This document shows positions 17,811-25,847 of a stretch of DNA of 64,000 nucleotides, one piece after another. The DNA comes from Candidatus Melainabacteria bacterium (GTDB taxonomy: Bacteria > Cyanobacteriota > Vampirovibrionia > Obscuribacterales > Obscuribacteraceae). Each line of letters opens with the position of its first letter. Within the stretch, counting starts at the first letter, position 1. The translations under genes were made by a program, and so were the position numbers. The DNA lies in assembly GCA_017307165.1 (NCBI GenBank), contig JAFKGK010000009.1:62001-126000 (forward strand), given 5' to 3'. Under the pieces are notes generated by a model, which was given only the letters and a program-made list of their open reading frames with translations, was not told the DNA's origin and made no database searches.

Positions 17811-17941
17811 AAATCCGCTTATCAAGCGCTACTGACAACGTTTAAGGGCCATTGTCATGATGGCATGGTCCATATACGAAAGAAAATTTGGAATCCCTGT
17901 AGCGGCACCCACCGCCCCCTACCCTTGCCTCGAGGTCCAGC

Positions 17942-18457
17942 ATGCAAGCGTCTTTGCTTAAAACCCAAAAGGATTCCCGGATTTACGATCTCTCTTATTA
18001 CCACGCCCTCAAGGCCACGCAGATGGCTACCACCGACCTACCATGCTTCGAAGCCATCGTCGATGCCGCTTACAGCTTCGAACAATCCAACTTTGTCACC
18101 AGTGACAAACTCCCGGCTTTTTCTGCACCTCTGCATATGTCTGTCGGCGGGCCAGCTCGTGCAGCTATGTACGCTCATCGCAAGACTCGTCGCAGCCTCT
18201 TGTCTGCTGGTCCGACCAGGATGTACAGCGCTGGCGATCCTGTCGAATTGTCGCTTTTAGTAATAGATCAAGCTTCCAAAATGCACGACAAAGTCGAACG
18301 CAAATTAGCTGCACAAACGGCCAGCAAACTTGCTGCAATGCAGGCCCAGCCGCCACGATCGCCTGCTCCTATCAACTTGGCCGCACCGATCAAAAAGTTT
18401 TTCAACCGCACACTCACACGTCTGGCGAGATTTGTCGACCATCTCGCTGTCGCATAA
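17942..18457 (+). CDS. Hypothetical protein, 171 residues
   Basis: No family recognised. The product is soluble and rich in Ala, Ser and Arg, with a central amphipathic helix (VIDQASKMHDKVERKLAAQ, about residues 108-126) and a basic C-terminal helix ending RFVDHLAVA. The start ATG at 17942 has GAGG seven bases before it. The next small gene begins 15 bases downstream, so the two probably form a transcript. Confidence 0.6.
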   Translation: MQASLLKTQKDSRIYDLSYYHALKATQMATTDLPCFEAIVDAAYSFEQSNFVTSDKLPAFSAPLHMSVGGPARAAMYAHRKTRRSLLSAGPTRMYSAGDPVELSLLVIDQASKMHDKVERKLAAQTASKLAAMQAQPPRSPAPINLAAPIKKFFNRTLTRLARFVDHLAVA

Positions 18458-18472
18458 GTCAAGGAGACCATC

Positions 18473-18655
18473 ATGCTCAAATCAGAAGCAGAGCGCGCAG
18501 TCCGCAAAGCAATGGAAGACACCGGCGCGGAGTTTACCGACGAACAAGTCGAAGCCTTGAGTCAACTGTGTCTCAAAATTGCGGCCACAGTTGTCGAAGA
18601 AGCCTTTGCCAACTGGCGCCCGGGCTCTGGCGGCAAACCCACATTCTTTGCCTGA
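18473..18655 (+). CDS. Small hypothetical protein, 60 residues
   Basis: A 60-residue acidic, helical protein (MLKSEAERAVRKAMEDTG start) with a good AAGGAG seven bases before the ATG. It has no Cys, His or transmembrane segment and no recognisable domain. The length, ribosome binding site and 15-base spacing behind the gene at 17942 argue that it is real. Confidence 0.6.
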   Translation: MLKSEAERAVRKAMEDTGAEFTDEQVEALSQLCLKIAATVVEEAFANWRPGSGGKPTFFA

Positions 18656-18701
18656 TAATCAGGTAAACTATCATCTCTTTCCTTGATTGAGGCACAAAGA
18701 G

Positions 18702-19898
18702 ATGGCAGACAAGACGCAGATCGATAGACACTTTCTCGAACGGGCTCGCGAGCTCGAATCGCAGACAATCGAGATGCGCAGGCATTTGCACCAAAATCCA
18801 GAGCTGAGCTTTCATGAGTTTGAGACATCCAGACTGATGAACGAGAGGCTCGAGCGGCTTGGCTACGCGACGACAAAGGGCGTAGGCAAGACCGGTTTGC
18901 TTGGCGCGCTGGGCAAAAAGGGGCCAATCATAGGTATCCGCGCCGATATGGACGGTCTGCCTATCGATGAGACCAATCCAAACCCTTATATTTCAAAAAA
19001 CCAGGGAGTGATGCATGCCTGCGGGCATGATGGACACATGGCTTGCGCCCTGACTGCTGCCGAGATGCTTGCGGAGCGAGACCTGCCTGGCAGTTTGCGC
19101 ATGGTAATGCAGCCCGCCGAAGAATTTGGAGACGAAGAAGGAAAATCCGGCGCCTATCGCATGCTTGAGGACAACGCACTGGACGGCGTCTCGGCCATCA
19201 TCGGCTTGCACATGGACGCCTCGCTCAAAGCCGGTCAGGTAGGCATCATCCCAGGACCAATAATGGCTGCAGCGGATAGCTTCGTCATCACTATCAAAGG
19301 CGTGGGAGGGCATGGCGCCTATCCCGAAACCACCGTCGACGCAGTGGTGGTGGCATCGCAAGTGGTACAGGCGATCCAGCAGATCGTGTCCCGCCGGGTA
19401 TCAGCGCTTGATCCGGCAATCGTCACCATCGGATCTTTTCACTCATCCAGCACCAGGGGCAATGTCATATCAGAGAGTGTGACTCTCGAAGGTACTTTCC
19501 GGACCTTTGATAAAGCAGTCAGAGAGCAAATCATGCAAGAGCTGGACCGTGCCTGCAGTCTGGCCCGAGTACTCGGCGGCGATTACAAGATCGAGTACGA
19601 CTTTGGCTATCCCACCACGGTCAATGATCCCCAGATTACCGAGATCATGCGTCAGGCAGCGATCGATCTGATCGGTGCCCAAAACGTCATCGCGATCAAG
19701 CCCAAGACGTGGAGCGAGGACTTTTCGATGCTTGCTGAAAAAGTCCCGGGTGCATTTATGTTTCTCGGCGCTGAGATCGAAGGCAGCACACGCAGTCATC
19801 ACAGTCCGACCTTTGATCTGGATGAGCGCGGTCTCTATCTGGGCTCGGCGATTTTGGCAGAAACAGCCACCAGACTGATGAAGCATTTTGAAAAATAG
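18702..19898 (+). CDS. M20 family metallopeptidase (amidohydrolase)
   Basis: A 398-residue cytosolic zinc hydrolase of the M20D (hippurate hydrolase / N-acetyl-diaminopimelate deacetylase-like) group. Motifs in order: HQNPELSFHEFET (about 28), GIRADMDGLPIDE with the first metal Asp region (about 80), HACGHDGHMA (about 105), QPAEEFG (about 137) and GVGGHGAYP of the lid domain (about 205). All expected metal ligands are visible. The ATG at 18702 has GAGG upstream; an in-frame TTG at 18687 is less likely. It sits 17 bases before dapD, which suggests a deacylation step in diaminopimelate/lysine synthesis, although DapD normally pairs with the DapE subgroup. Confidence 0.85.
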   Translation: MADKTQIDRHFLERARELESQTIEMRRHLHQNPELSFHEFETSRLMNERLERLGYATTKGVGKTGLLGALGKKGPIIGIRADMDGLPIDETNPNPYISKNQGVMHACGHDGHMACALTAAEMLAERDLPGSLRMVMQPAEEFGDEEGKSGAYRMLEDNALDGVSAIIGLHMDASLKAGQVGIIPGPIMAAADSFVITIKGVGGHGAYPETTVDAVVVASQVVQAIQQIVSRRVSALDPAIVTIGSFHSSSTRGNVISESVTLEGTFRTFDKAVREQIMQELDRACSLARVLGGDYKIEYDFGYPTTVNDPQITEIMRQAAIDLIGAQNVIAIKPKTWSEDFSMLAEKVPGAFMFLGAEIEGSTRSHHSPTFDLDERGLYLGSAILAETATRLMKHFEK

Positions 19899-19915
19899 AA
19901 ATGGAGATTGAAAAA

Positions 19916-20737
19916 ATGGCGACTATGACGACCGATGCAAAGACTGTGGAGCAGATCGAGGCCTTCTTTCAGATGAAAGACATGGGCAAAGACGCGGCAG
20001 CAGAAGCACTGGTGCTGGTAGAAAAAATCATGGATGGCCTGGATGCAGGGACAGTGCAAGTAGTCGAGCCTTGTGCCCAAAATCGCTGGCAGGTCAATTC
20101 GTGGGTCAAAAAAGCTATTCTTCTTTATTTTCGCTTGCGCCCAATCGAAAAAATGCCCGAAGGCAATTTTGTCGATAAGATCCCGCTCAAAGACGTGACC
20201 GCCACTATGAATCGCGTGGTGCCATACTCTTCGATCAGACGAGGATCTTATCTCGCCCCCAAAGTCGTAGTCATGGCTCCGAGCTTTATCAATATCGGCG
20301 CCTATGTAGACGAAGGTTCGATGGTAGACTCGCTCGTTTTGGTAGGTAGCTGCGCTCGCATCGGCAAAAACGTGCACCTTGGTGCTGGCACGATGATCGG
20401 TGGCGTGCTCGAACCACCAAATGCCAATCCCGTGATCGTCGAAGACGGGGCCTTTGTCGGCGGCAGCTGCGGCCTGTACGAAGGCATCATAGTCGAGAAA
20501 AATGCCGTTATAGCGGCTGGTACCATCATCACTGGTGGCACTCCGATCTTGGACCTCGAGACCGGCAAGGAGATCTTTGGTCGCGTCCCCGAAAACGCCG
20601 TGGTAGTGCCTGGCGGTCGGACAAAAGAAGTAAACGGTCGCCAGATCGTTTTACAGACCCCGGTGATAGTAAAGAGACGCGATCCCAAGGTGGATGCAAA
20701 GCTAGTGCTCGAAGATTCTTTGAGAGTATTTTCTTAG
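19916..20737 (+). CDS. dapD: 2,3,4,5-tetrahydropyridine-2,6-dicarboxylate N-succinyltransferase
   Basis: The 273-residue protein matches DapD, which transfers succinyl from succinyl-CoA to tetrahydrodipicolinate in the succinylase branch of lysine/DAP synthesis. It has the N-terminal helical domain and NRWQVNSWVKKAILLYFRL, then a left-handed beta-helix of hexapeptide repeats (INIGAYVDEGSMVDSLVLVG, about 125-145) and the GGVLEPPNANPVIVEDG substrate loop. E. coli DapD is 274 residues. The ATG at 19916 follows GGAG at good spacing; the ATG at 19901 lacks one. It forms an operon with the M20 hydrolase and ends at a clear terminator. Confidence 0.95.
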   Translation: MATMTTDAKTVEQIEAFFQMKDMGKDAAAEALVLVEKIMDGLDAGTVQVVEPCAQNRWQVNSWVKKAILLYFRLRPIEKMPEGNFVDKIPLKDVTATMNRVVPYSSIRRGSYLAPKVVVMAPSFINIGAYVDEGSMVDSLVLVGSCARIGKNVHLGAGTMIGGVLEPPNANPVIVEDGAFVGGSCGLYEGIIVEKNAVIAAGTIITGGTPILDLETGKEIFGRVPENAVVVPGGRTKEVNGRQIVLQTPVIVKRRDPKVDAKLVLEDSLRVFS

Positions 20738-20770
20738 ACCTTAGCGCAGCTATCGCGATAGACTGTTTTT

Positions 20771-20799
20771 GCAGGGAGGCCACAGGATGGCCTTCCTGC
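20771..20799 (+). terminator. dapD terminator
   Basis: Twelve-base arms at 20771-20782 and 20788-20799 with one wobble and a five-base loop, followed by TTTGCTTT. It lies 33 bases after the dapD stop. Confidence 0.8.
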
Positions 20800-21043
20800 T
20801 TTGCTTTGAGCTATTAGCGGAGCTAGCGCTCCCTAATAAGACTATGTAAAGAGATAAAGTACACAAATCTTAGGTTGTTAGCTCAAAACAGATCTTGATA
20901 ACTATTTCTTGTATCTCTATTTCCTCCTTCTCTTCTTCATCCAGTCAAACCAACCAACCAAACAACAGACCAGACCGCACCATTTCAGACCAGGCAAAGA
21001 GCCTGATCCGGTGGCTGCGGTCGTTCTGTCGAGAGGACAAAAC
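20800..21043. promoter_or_regulatory. Leader region upstream of the gene at 21044
   Basis: Together with the terminator this makes a 306-base gap. It contains a near-palindrome around 20814-20836 (TTAGCGGAGC against GCTCCCTAA with one missing base) and a pyrimidine- and CA-rich stretch from 20900 to 20990. No other gene is visible. Confidence 0.35.
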
Positions 21044-22375
21044 ATGTCTGACAAGCGTTCTGTGAGTCCGCGGACTCTGTATCTTGCTACGATCGGTGCC
21101 GCCCTGGCTTGCGCGGGTGCTGCCCTCTGGGTGGCCGCCGACGCCGATCGCAAAGCCGTCGATGTCGTATACGCCAACTCCAGTGCCGCCGACCAGGTGC
21201 GGTTGGTACTGCCCGAGACCACCGACAAGGCGACCGAGTGCCGCCGCTACCGCCAGACCGATGCGACGACCGGGATCACCACCGATCTGGTCGAGCTGAT
21301 CAACGGTGAGTACAAGGTCGTGACTTATTACCCGTCGGCCTTTCCGGTGATCGCGACCGAAAAGGTCTTTTACCGCGATGCGACCATCGATGCTCGCGCC
21401 GCCGCCGACAATTCCGGCTGCGCGTACTTTGTCAAAAACTCACGCTCGGTGGCAGATCTGATCTCCGGCGCTCGAGTCAAGTTTGAAGCCCAGCGCGATC
21501 CCACCGGCAAGTTTCCGCTCTGGGAGCGCAGCTACAACGACCAGGGCAAGCTGACCAGCGCAGCCTCGTTTGTAGTCGTCGATGCCGAAAAGAAGGTAGG
21601 CGGCGTCAAGACCGACTCCTACGATCTCGCCGGCACGACTACCTACACCGTGCTCAAAAACCTCAAGGGCGAGCTCGTCTCTGACACGCTCTACCGCGAG
21701 GACGGCACGCGCAAGATTGTCCGCATCGGTGGCGAAGGCACCAAGGGGAGCTTTGAGTATCAGCACTTTGCTGCCGACGGCAACAAGCGGGTGCTGGACG
21801 AAAAGCGTTCCTACGGCGTCTACGGCGTGACGTTCTACTACGACGACGGCGTGACCAAGCGTCTGGAAGCTCGTCGCTTTCCGACGCTCAATGTGGTCAC
21901 GGTCTTTTGGCCCAACGGCAAGCAGGCTCTGACCGCCAATCTCATCGATGGCGGGCGTCGGCAGGAGATCGTGACGTTCGATAAGGACGGCAAGCAGGTG
22001 CTCGAGCAGATCTTTCAGGTCGTCGACGGCAAGCTGCAGCTCGAGAGCGCCGCGCCCATGGTCGGCGAGTCGTATCGCTACTACAAGCGGCTCTACTACA
22101 AGGCAGGTGTGGTGGTGAAGGTCGAGGAGTACCCGGACTTCAAGCCTTACAGCAACACCAAGCGCGTACTCGAGCTCGGTGCCGATGGTCGCATCACCAG
22201 CGATCGGATGGAGCTGCCGGGGAACGAAAAACCCAAGACCACGACCTATGCCGCCGGCCAGGGCCCCGTCTACCAGGTGCCCGCGTCCTACCTCGTCCGA
22301 CCCGACGTGCCCGAGCCCAAAGAGCTCGACAAGTACGACGTTTCTGACGAAGTGACGCACATGGGTATGCACTGA
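21044..22375 (+). CDS. Hypothetical envelope protein, 443 residues
   Basis: The protein starts MSDKRSVSPRTLYLATIG and has one N-terminal hydrophobic helix (about residues 14-35), probably a membrane anchor or uncleaved signal, followed by a large extracytoplasmic domain rich in beta strands. Aromatic-Gly strand pairs recur (WERSYNDQGKL, TLYREDGTRK, FYYDDGVTKR, VFWPNGKQ), resembling MORN or YD-type strand repeats, but I cannot assign a family. The ATG at 21044 follows GAGAGGAC; longer frames to 20909 lack a site. Codon use is strongly GC-ending. The membrane gene at 22475 follows on the same strand. Confidence 0.65.
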   Translation: MSDKRSVSPRTLYLATIGAALACAGAALWVAADADRKAVDVVYANSSAADQVRLVLPETTDKATECRRYRQTDATTGITTDLVELINGEYKVVTYYPSAFPVIATEKVFYRDATIDARAAADNSGCAYFVKNSRSVADLISGARVKFEAQRDPTGKFPLWERSYNDQGKLTSAASFVVVDAEKKVGGVKTDSYDLAGTTTYTVLKNLKGELVSDTLYREDGTRKIVRIGGEGTKGSFEYQHFAADGNKRVLDEKRSYGVYGVTFYYDDGVTKRLEARRFPTLNVVTVFWPNGKQALTANLIDGGRRQEIVTFDKDGKQVLEQIFQVVDGKLQLESAAPMVGESYRYYKRLYYKAGVVVKVEEYPDFKPYSNTKRVLELGADGRITSDRMELPGNEKPKTTTYAAGQGPVYQVPASYLVRPDVPEPKELDKYDVSDEVTHMGMH

Positions 22376-22474
22376 CCCGCACTCATCGCAAACAGGCTCG
22401 GCGCGTCTCTAACCCGATGCGCCGGGCCAAAGTCACCATCAAGAGAAACGCGCAACCAAAAAGGAAAAGCGCCA

Positions 22475-23107
22475 ATGGCTCTGAATACCCTCATCTCGCT
22501 TCTCATCGGAGCGATCGCTTTGTTTGGCATGCTCGCACTCAACGGCTACTTTGTGGCCGAAACAGTGGCGCCGCGTGGCAAAAAGGCTCTCATCGGTGTC
22601 AGCGTACTTGCTGGGATCGGTACGGCCCTCTTCGTCTATGCGCTCGTGCGCATCATGGCTGATGTCTCGCACAATGCCTGGCTGACGATGTATTGCATCG
22701 CCGTGGCGGTGTCGTTCGTGGTGCCGGCTGCCTACAACTGCACGCAGACCGACCGCTACCGGGCTCTCGTCGTCGAGGCCCTGGCGGTCAAGCAGATCGC
22801 GCCTGGTCTCTTGCCGCGCATCGGCAGCAAGGCTAAGGACGCGATCAGCCATCAAGATCTGCGCGAGGCGCTCAAAAGGCCAGACTGGTCGGATGCCGAA
22901 CGCCGGGTGCTGGAGCACATGCTCTCCGAGATCGACGAGATCGGCCACATGGTCGAAGGCCGTTCGTATCTGACGCCGACGCCTGGTCTGACGGCCACCG
23001 GCGGTGTCGTTTATGACGTCATCGCCGAATCGGGTCGTCGCATTTCGAGAGCCGACATCGAGACCTACCCGGAACGTCGCCGCAAGCGGTGGGCGATCTG
23101 GCTCTGA
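22475..23107 (+). CDS. Hypothetical membrane protein, 210 residues
   Basis: Three hydrophobic segments (about residues 8-28, 38-60 and 68-88) precede a soluble C-terminal domain of about 120 residues. The latter contains ISHQDLREALKRPDWSDAE followed by VLEHMLSEIDEIGH, a helix-loop-helix pattern reminiscent of degenerate EF-hands. No family is recognised. AAGGAAAAG precedes the ATG. It lies 99 bases downstream of the gene at 21044 and is closed by a strong terminator, so the two may be one transcript. Confidence 0.65.
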   Translation: MALNTLISLLIGAIALFGMLALNGYFVAETVAPRGKKALIGVSVLAGIGTALFVYALVRIMADVSHNAWLTMYCIAVAVSFVVPAAYNCTQTDRYRALVVEALAVKQIAPGLLPRIGSKAKDAISHQDLREALKRPDWSDAERRVLEHMLSEIDEIGHMVEGRSYLTPTPGLTATGGVVYDVIAESGRRISRADIETYPERRRKRWAIWL

Positions 23108-23121
23108 TCTGATTTTGCAAT

Positions 23122-23159
23122 GGTGGGCCCGCTCTTTGCGGTGGGCTCACCTTTTTTTT
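23122..23159 (+). terminator. Terminator with T8 tail
   Basis: GGTGGGCCCGC (from 23122) pairs with GCGGTGGGCTCACC (to 23151) with a bulge, directly followed by eight T residues. It lies 14 bases after the stop at 23107. Confidence 0.85.
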
Positions 23160-23342
23160 CACCTAATGCTACTATTCTTTATAATGAGAAGGGTTAAGAT
23201 GCGGTGAGTAATTTCGCTATTTTTCACACCATCTGGACATGGACATCCGATTTCGAACAAACAATGCGCAAATTTGGTATTAAAGGTCTTCGTCCAGCCA
23301 AAAATATGATGTCATATTTGGTATTAGTTTTATGATTGCAGG
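23160..23342. other. Convergent intergenic stretch
   Basis: With its flanking hairpins this forms a 330-base gap between convergent genes. It is AT-rich and repeats the sequence TTTGGTATTA (23271 and 23317), but I see no gene. Confidence 0.3.
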
Positions 23343-23405
23343 AGACAGAGCAATCAATGAGCGGCTCTTTGCGCAGCACCGGAGCCGCGATTGATTGCTC
23401 TGTCT
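23343..23405 (-). terminator. Hairpin C of a shared-loop family
   Basis: Perfect 16-base outer arms (23343-23358 with 23390-23405), then a perfect 7-base inner stem GCGGCTC/GAGCCGC (23361-23367 and 23382-23388) and a 14-base loop TTTGCGCAGCACCG. It lies 33 bases past the stop of the minus-strand gene at 23438. The loop is nearly identical to that of hairpin B and shares a 12-mer with hairpin A. Confidence 0.7.
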
Positions 23406-23437
23406 TCGACCATTCATACACTCAATTCAAATAAGCA

Positions 23438-24262
23438 TCACTCTTTTGTATTGAGCAACTCATTAAAATCACCGAGCGAATCGATGGCCGATTTGCCCAT
23501 AAAATTTGCATCGATCTTGCCAGAAACCTTTGCATCAGCAGGCGGTCTGAAAGCTGCATCAGACTTGAGATTGATCTCTGCGCTCTTGAGCGTGCGCATC
23601 TGCCATCCACGCTCCCCATTCTGATAGACTGCATAGATCGTCAGAGGCATAGACGCCCCTACAGGCAAGAGTGGCAGGTTTTGAAAATGACAGATGATCT
23701 GCTTTTGCTCATCCGGCATCGCGAAGGTCGCCGCATCCACCTCGACCTGTTTCATCTGCCTATCTGACTTTTTGTTATCCCAAAACAGAGACGTTTTTTC
23801 TTTCGTCCCCCACGTCAATCTCGCTTTCTTTCCACCCTCACGCACCTCTACCCGATCAGGCTTACCAAGCGTACTTGTGACACCAAGCATCGTAAAAGAA
23901 ATGATCCTGAACTTTAAAAAATCAGCCTTGCTCAGCACCTTGAGCTCGCGCGTCGAAGGGCGATAAGCGTAGACTTTCCAATCAGGCGCCGACGCATACA
24001 AGCTATAACCAAAAGACTGACACTCGATCTTGAGCGCCGTTGGCGAGATCATGTACTTGTATTTGCCATTGGTCGAGGTCTCCTGCACGTACTCCCGCAC
24101 AGCAACCGACTTTGGGGCGGCAGCCACTGGACTGGCCACTATAGGATCAAACACGCGAAAAACGACTGGCATTGCCATGACACGAGAAACGGCCGAGACG
24201 CAAAACAAGATCGACAGGGCAGTTGCGATCAATAGCAAACGCTGCTTAAATCGCCAAACCAT
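23438..24262 (-). CDS. Exported hypothetical protein, paralogue of 16966-17790
   Basis: A 274-residue protein with an N-terminal signal segment (basic MVWRFKQR then LLLIATALSILFCVSA, cleavage near AMA). It is a paralogue of the product of 16966-17790: both have PDWxxxxYxPxT in the middle and a similar C-terminal end. Charged strands with EVREGGKKARLTWGTK follow the shared core. It is the third gene of an operon read leftward: its ATG at 24262 overlaps the TGA of the preceding gene by one base (TGATG), implying translational coupling. Function unknown. Confidence 0.68.
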   Translation of the reverse strand: MVWRFKQRLLLIATALSILFCVSAVSRVMAMPVVFRVFDPIVASPVAAAPKSVAVREYVQETSTNGKYKYMISPTALKIECQSFGYSLYASAPDWKVYAYRPSTRELKVLSKADFLKFRIISFTMLGVTSTLGKPDRVEVREGGKKARLTWGTKEKTSLFWDNKKSDRQMKQVEVDAATFAMPDEQKQIICHFQNLPLLPVGASMPLTIYAVYQNGERGWQMRTLKSAEINLKSDAAFRPPADAKVSGKIDANFMGKSAIDSLGDFNELLNTKE

Positions 24263-24819
24263 CAATCAGTATCGATCGGCATGGTGCCATTTTTGTGCAT
24301 CTGGTAATACTTTTTGAGAGACGCCTGCTCCAGCTCGCTATAGCTTGCCCCATCAGACACTCCCGCAAATTTGCGTTCGCGATTGATATAGGCCTCAAAC
24401 ATTTTTTCTTTTGTGAGATGTGGAGCATCCGCCTTGGAAATGCCCAGCGAATCTAGCAATTCACGCTTTTCGGCAGCCGTTGCCTTGGGATAGTTTTGCC
24501 ACATCGACTCCCCGGCCTTTTTATAAAACTGCTCGCTAGTAGCTCCAGCAGCTAATCCTACGCTCTCGCGCAGCTCTTTGCCTACTTGTTGGATAAACTG
24601 CTTTTCGGAGCCATAAGGATCGTCAAAGGTCAAAACACCCTGCTCACCCTTAGGCTGAACCTGCGCCTGATCGACCTTTTTGCCATATGCATCACGATTT
24701 TGCGGATTGGCCAGGTCGCTATCGCTCTGTAAGCGAAAAGCCAACTGATCGCCTCCATTGCTTGACCTGGCAGCATTGTCCCCGTTGTTTTCGCTTTCGA
24801 GATTGTTGACTCTGACCAT
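24262..24819 (-). CDS. Hypothetical protein, 185 residues
   Basis: Soluble protein without signal peptide. The first 55 residues are Asn/Gly/Gln-rich and probably disordered; the remainder is helical (FIQQVGKELRESVGLAAG, then KEKMFEAYINRERKFAG). No family recognised. It is the middle gene of a three-gene operon: AGGAG for its ATG overlaps the stop of the thioredoxin-like gene, and its own TGA overlaps the next ATG. A role linked to the exported thioredoxin or the exported paralogue is inferred from this arrangement only. Confidence 0.65.
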   Translation of the reverse strand: MVRVNNLESENNGDNAARSSNGGDQLAFRLQSDSDLANPQNRDAYGKKVDQAQVQPKGEQGVLTFDDPYGSEKQFIQQVGKELRESVGLAAGATSEQFYKKAGESMWQNYPKATAAEKRELLDSLGISKADAPHLTKEKMFEAYINRERKFAGVSDGASYSELEQASLKKYYQMHKNGTMPIDTD

Positions 24820-24831
24820 TTGTTTGGGCTC

Positions 24832-25677
24832 CTAATATTTTTCGGAAAGACGGTCGATAAGATTGCTTAGCTCACCATAGGTCATAGCGCCAGGCGCGTT
24901 GAACAATACTGTGCTGCCAGCATCCAGCATCACGACAGTGGGATAAGCACTGACACCATATTTGCGCACCAGCTCAGCGTTGGCTGGGTCTTCTGCATTG
25001 ATACGCTGAAACTTGATCCCCTTGCGTTCTGCAGCCACTTTTTCCCATTCTGGTTCCATCGCCTTGCAGGGATTGCACCAATCAGTGTAAAAATCATAGG
25101 CGATCTTGGGCGGTCCGTTTTTGCCTGGAGGCAAGGGCCTCCCCCCATTATTGTTCGCGAACTTGTTGCCCTTAGCATCATCTTTGGCAGCATCCTTATC
25201 CTTGTCTTTGGCTGCGCCCTTTGCGCTACCACCTGCAGTATCACCCTTTGCGACCGCGGCAGATCCAGACGAGCTACCCGAGCCCGCCATGATCGTGGAT
25301 GTATTTTTTACATGATCGAGAGTGTTGAGACCCGCTTGAGCATTATTGCGCAGGGACGGATCGTTGTTGACGACCCATTGATATTCGGCCTTGGCCGCTG
25401 GCACACGCGACATGCACTGATTGCAGAGAGCCAGATAATAGTGATAGATGCCTACGTTTGGAGATTGTGCAGAAAGTGCGGTAAAAATATTGAAGGCCTG
25501 CTGATATTGAGCCTTTTTGTACAGTGCCACTGCCTCGTTAAATTTGGCATTGGCGACAGGTGCGGCCTGGACACATCGTAGAGCGAGATCGGCGGGGCCA
25601 TAACAGCTCCACACCACGGCACCCACAGCCATGGCACCAAATACAATACCAATACTCTTGCGCGTATGCCTTTCCAT
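24832..25677 (-). CDS. Exported TPR-thioredoxin fusion
   Basis: The 281-residue product has a signal anchor (about residues 8-28), a short TPR-like helical region (about 42-115: AVALYKKAQYQQAFNIFTAL, then HYYLALCNQC), a low-complexity Gly/Ser/Lys/Asp linker (about 120-180) and a C-terminal thioredoxin domain. The active site is WCNPC at about residue 197 with the cis-Pro in AYPTVVML, so it should be redox-active outside the cytoplasmic membrane. It may reduce or form disulfides in exported proteins. It is the first gene of the operon that includes the genes at 24262 and 23438. Confidence 0.82.
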   Translation of the reverse strand: MERHTRKSIGIVFGAMAVGAVVWSCYGPADLALRCVQAAPVANAKFNEAVALYKKAQYQQAFNIFTALSAQSPNVGIYHYYLALCNQCMSRVPAAKAEYQWVVNNDPSLRNNAQAGLNTLDHVKNTSTIMAGSGSSSGSAAVAKGDTAGGSAKGAAKDKDKDAAKDDAKGNKFANNNGGRPLPPGKNGPPKIAYDFYTDWCNPCKAMEPEWEKVAAERKGIKFQRINAEDPANAELVRKYGVSAYPTVVMLDAGSTVLFNAPGAMTYGELSNLIDRLSEKY

Positions 25678-25847
25678 TTAGTTACCTTTCAAAGACGCAC
25701 TCTCGACCATTAGACCATACCCATTCTGAGGTCTTTCTACCTACCCTCTCCCCCCAAAAAGGCCTTTCTTTAATGTGGCAAAAATGCTATAAATGGCGCC
25801 ACGCGGGGTTTTTCACTTGGCATGGCCGAGAGAGGGCAAAGATCATC

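Noticed and set aside
25560-25847. Upstream extension of the ureohydrolase frame
   Set aside because: It overlaps the start of the divergent thioredoxin-like gene, and the conserved fold begins only after the ATG at 25848.
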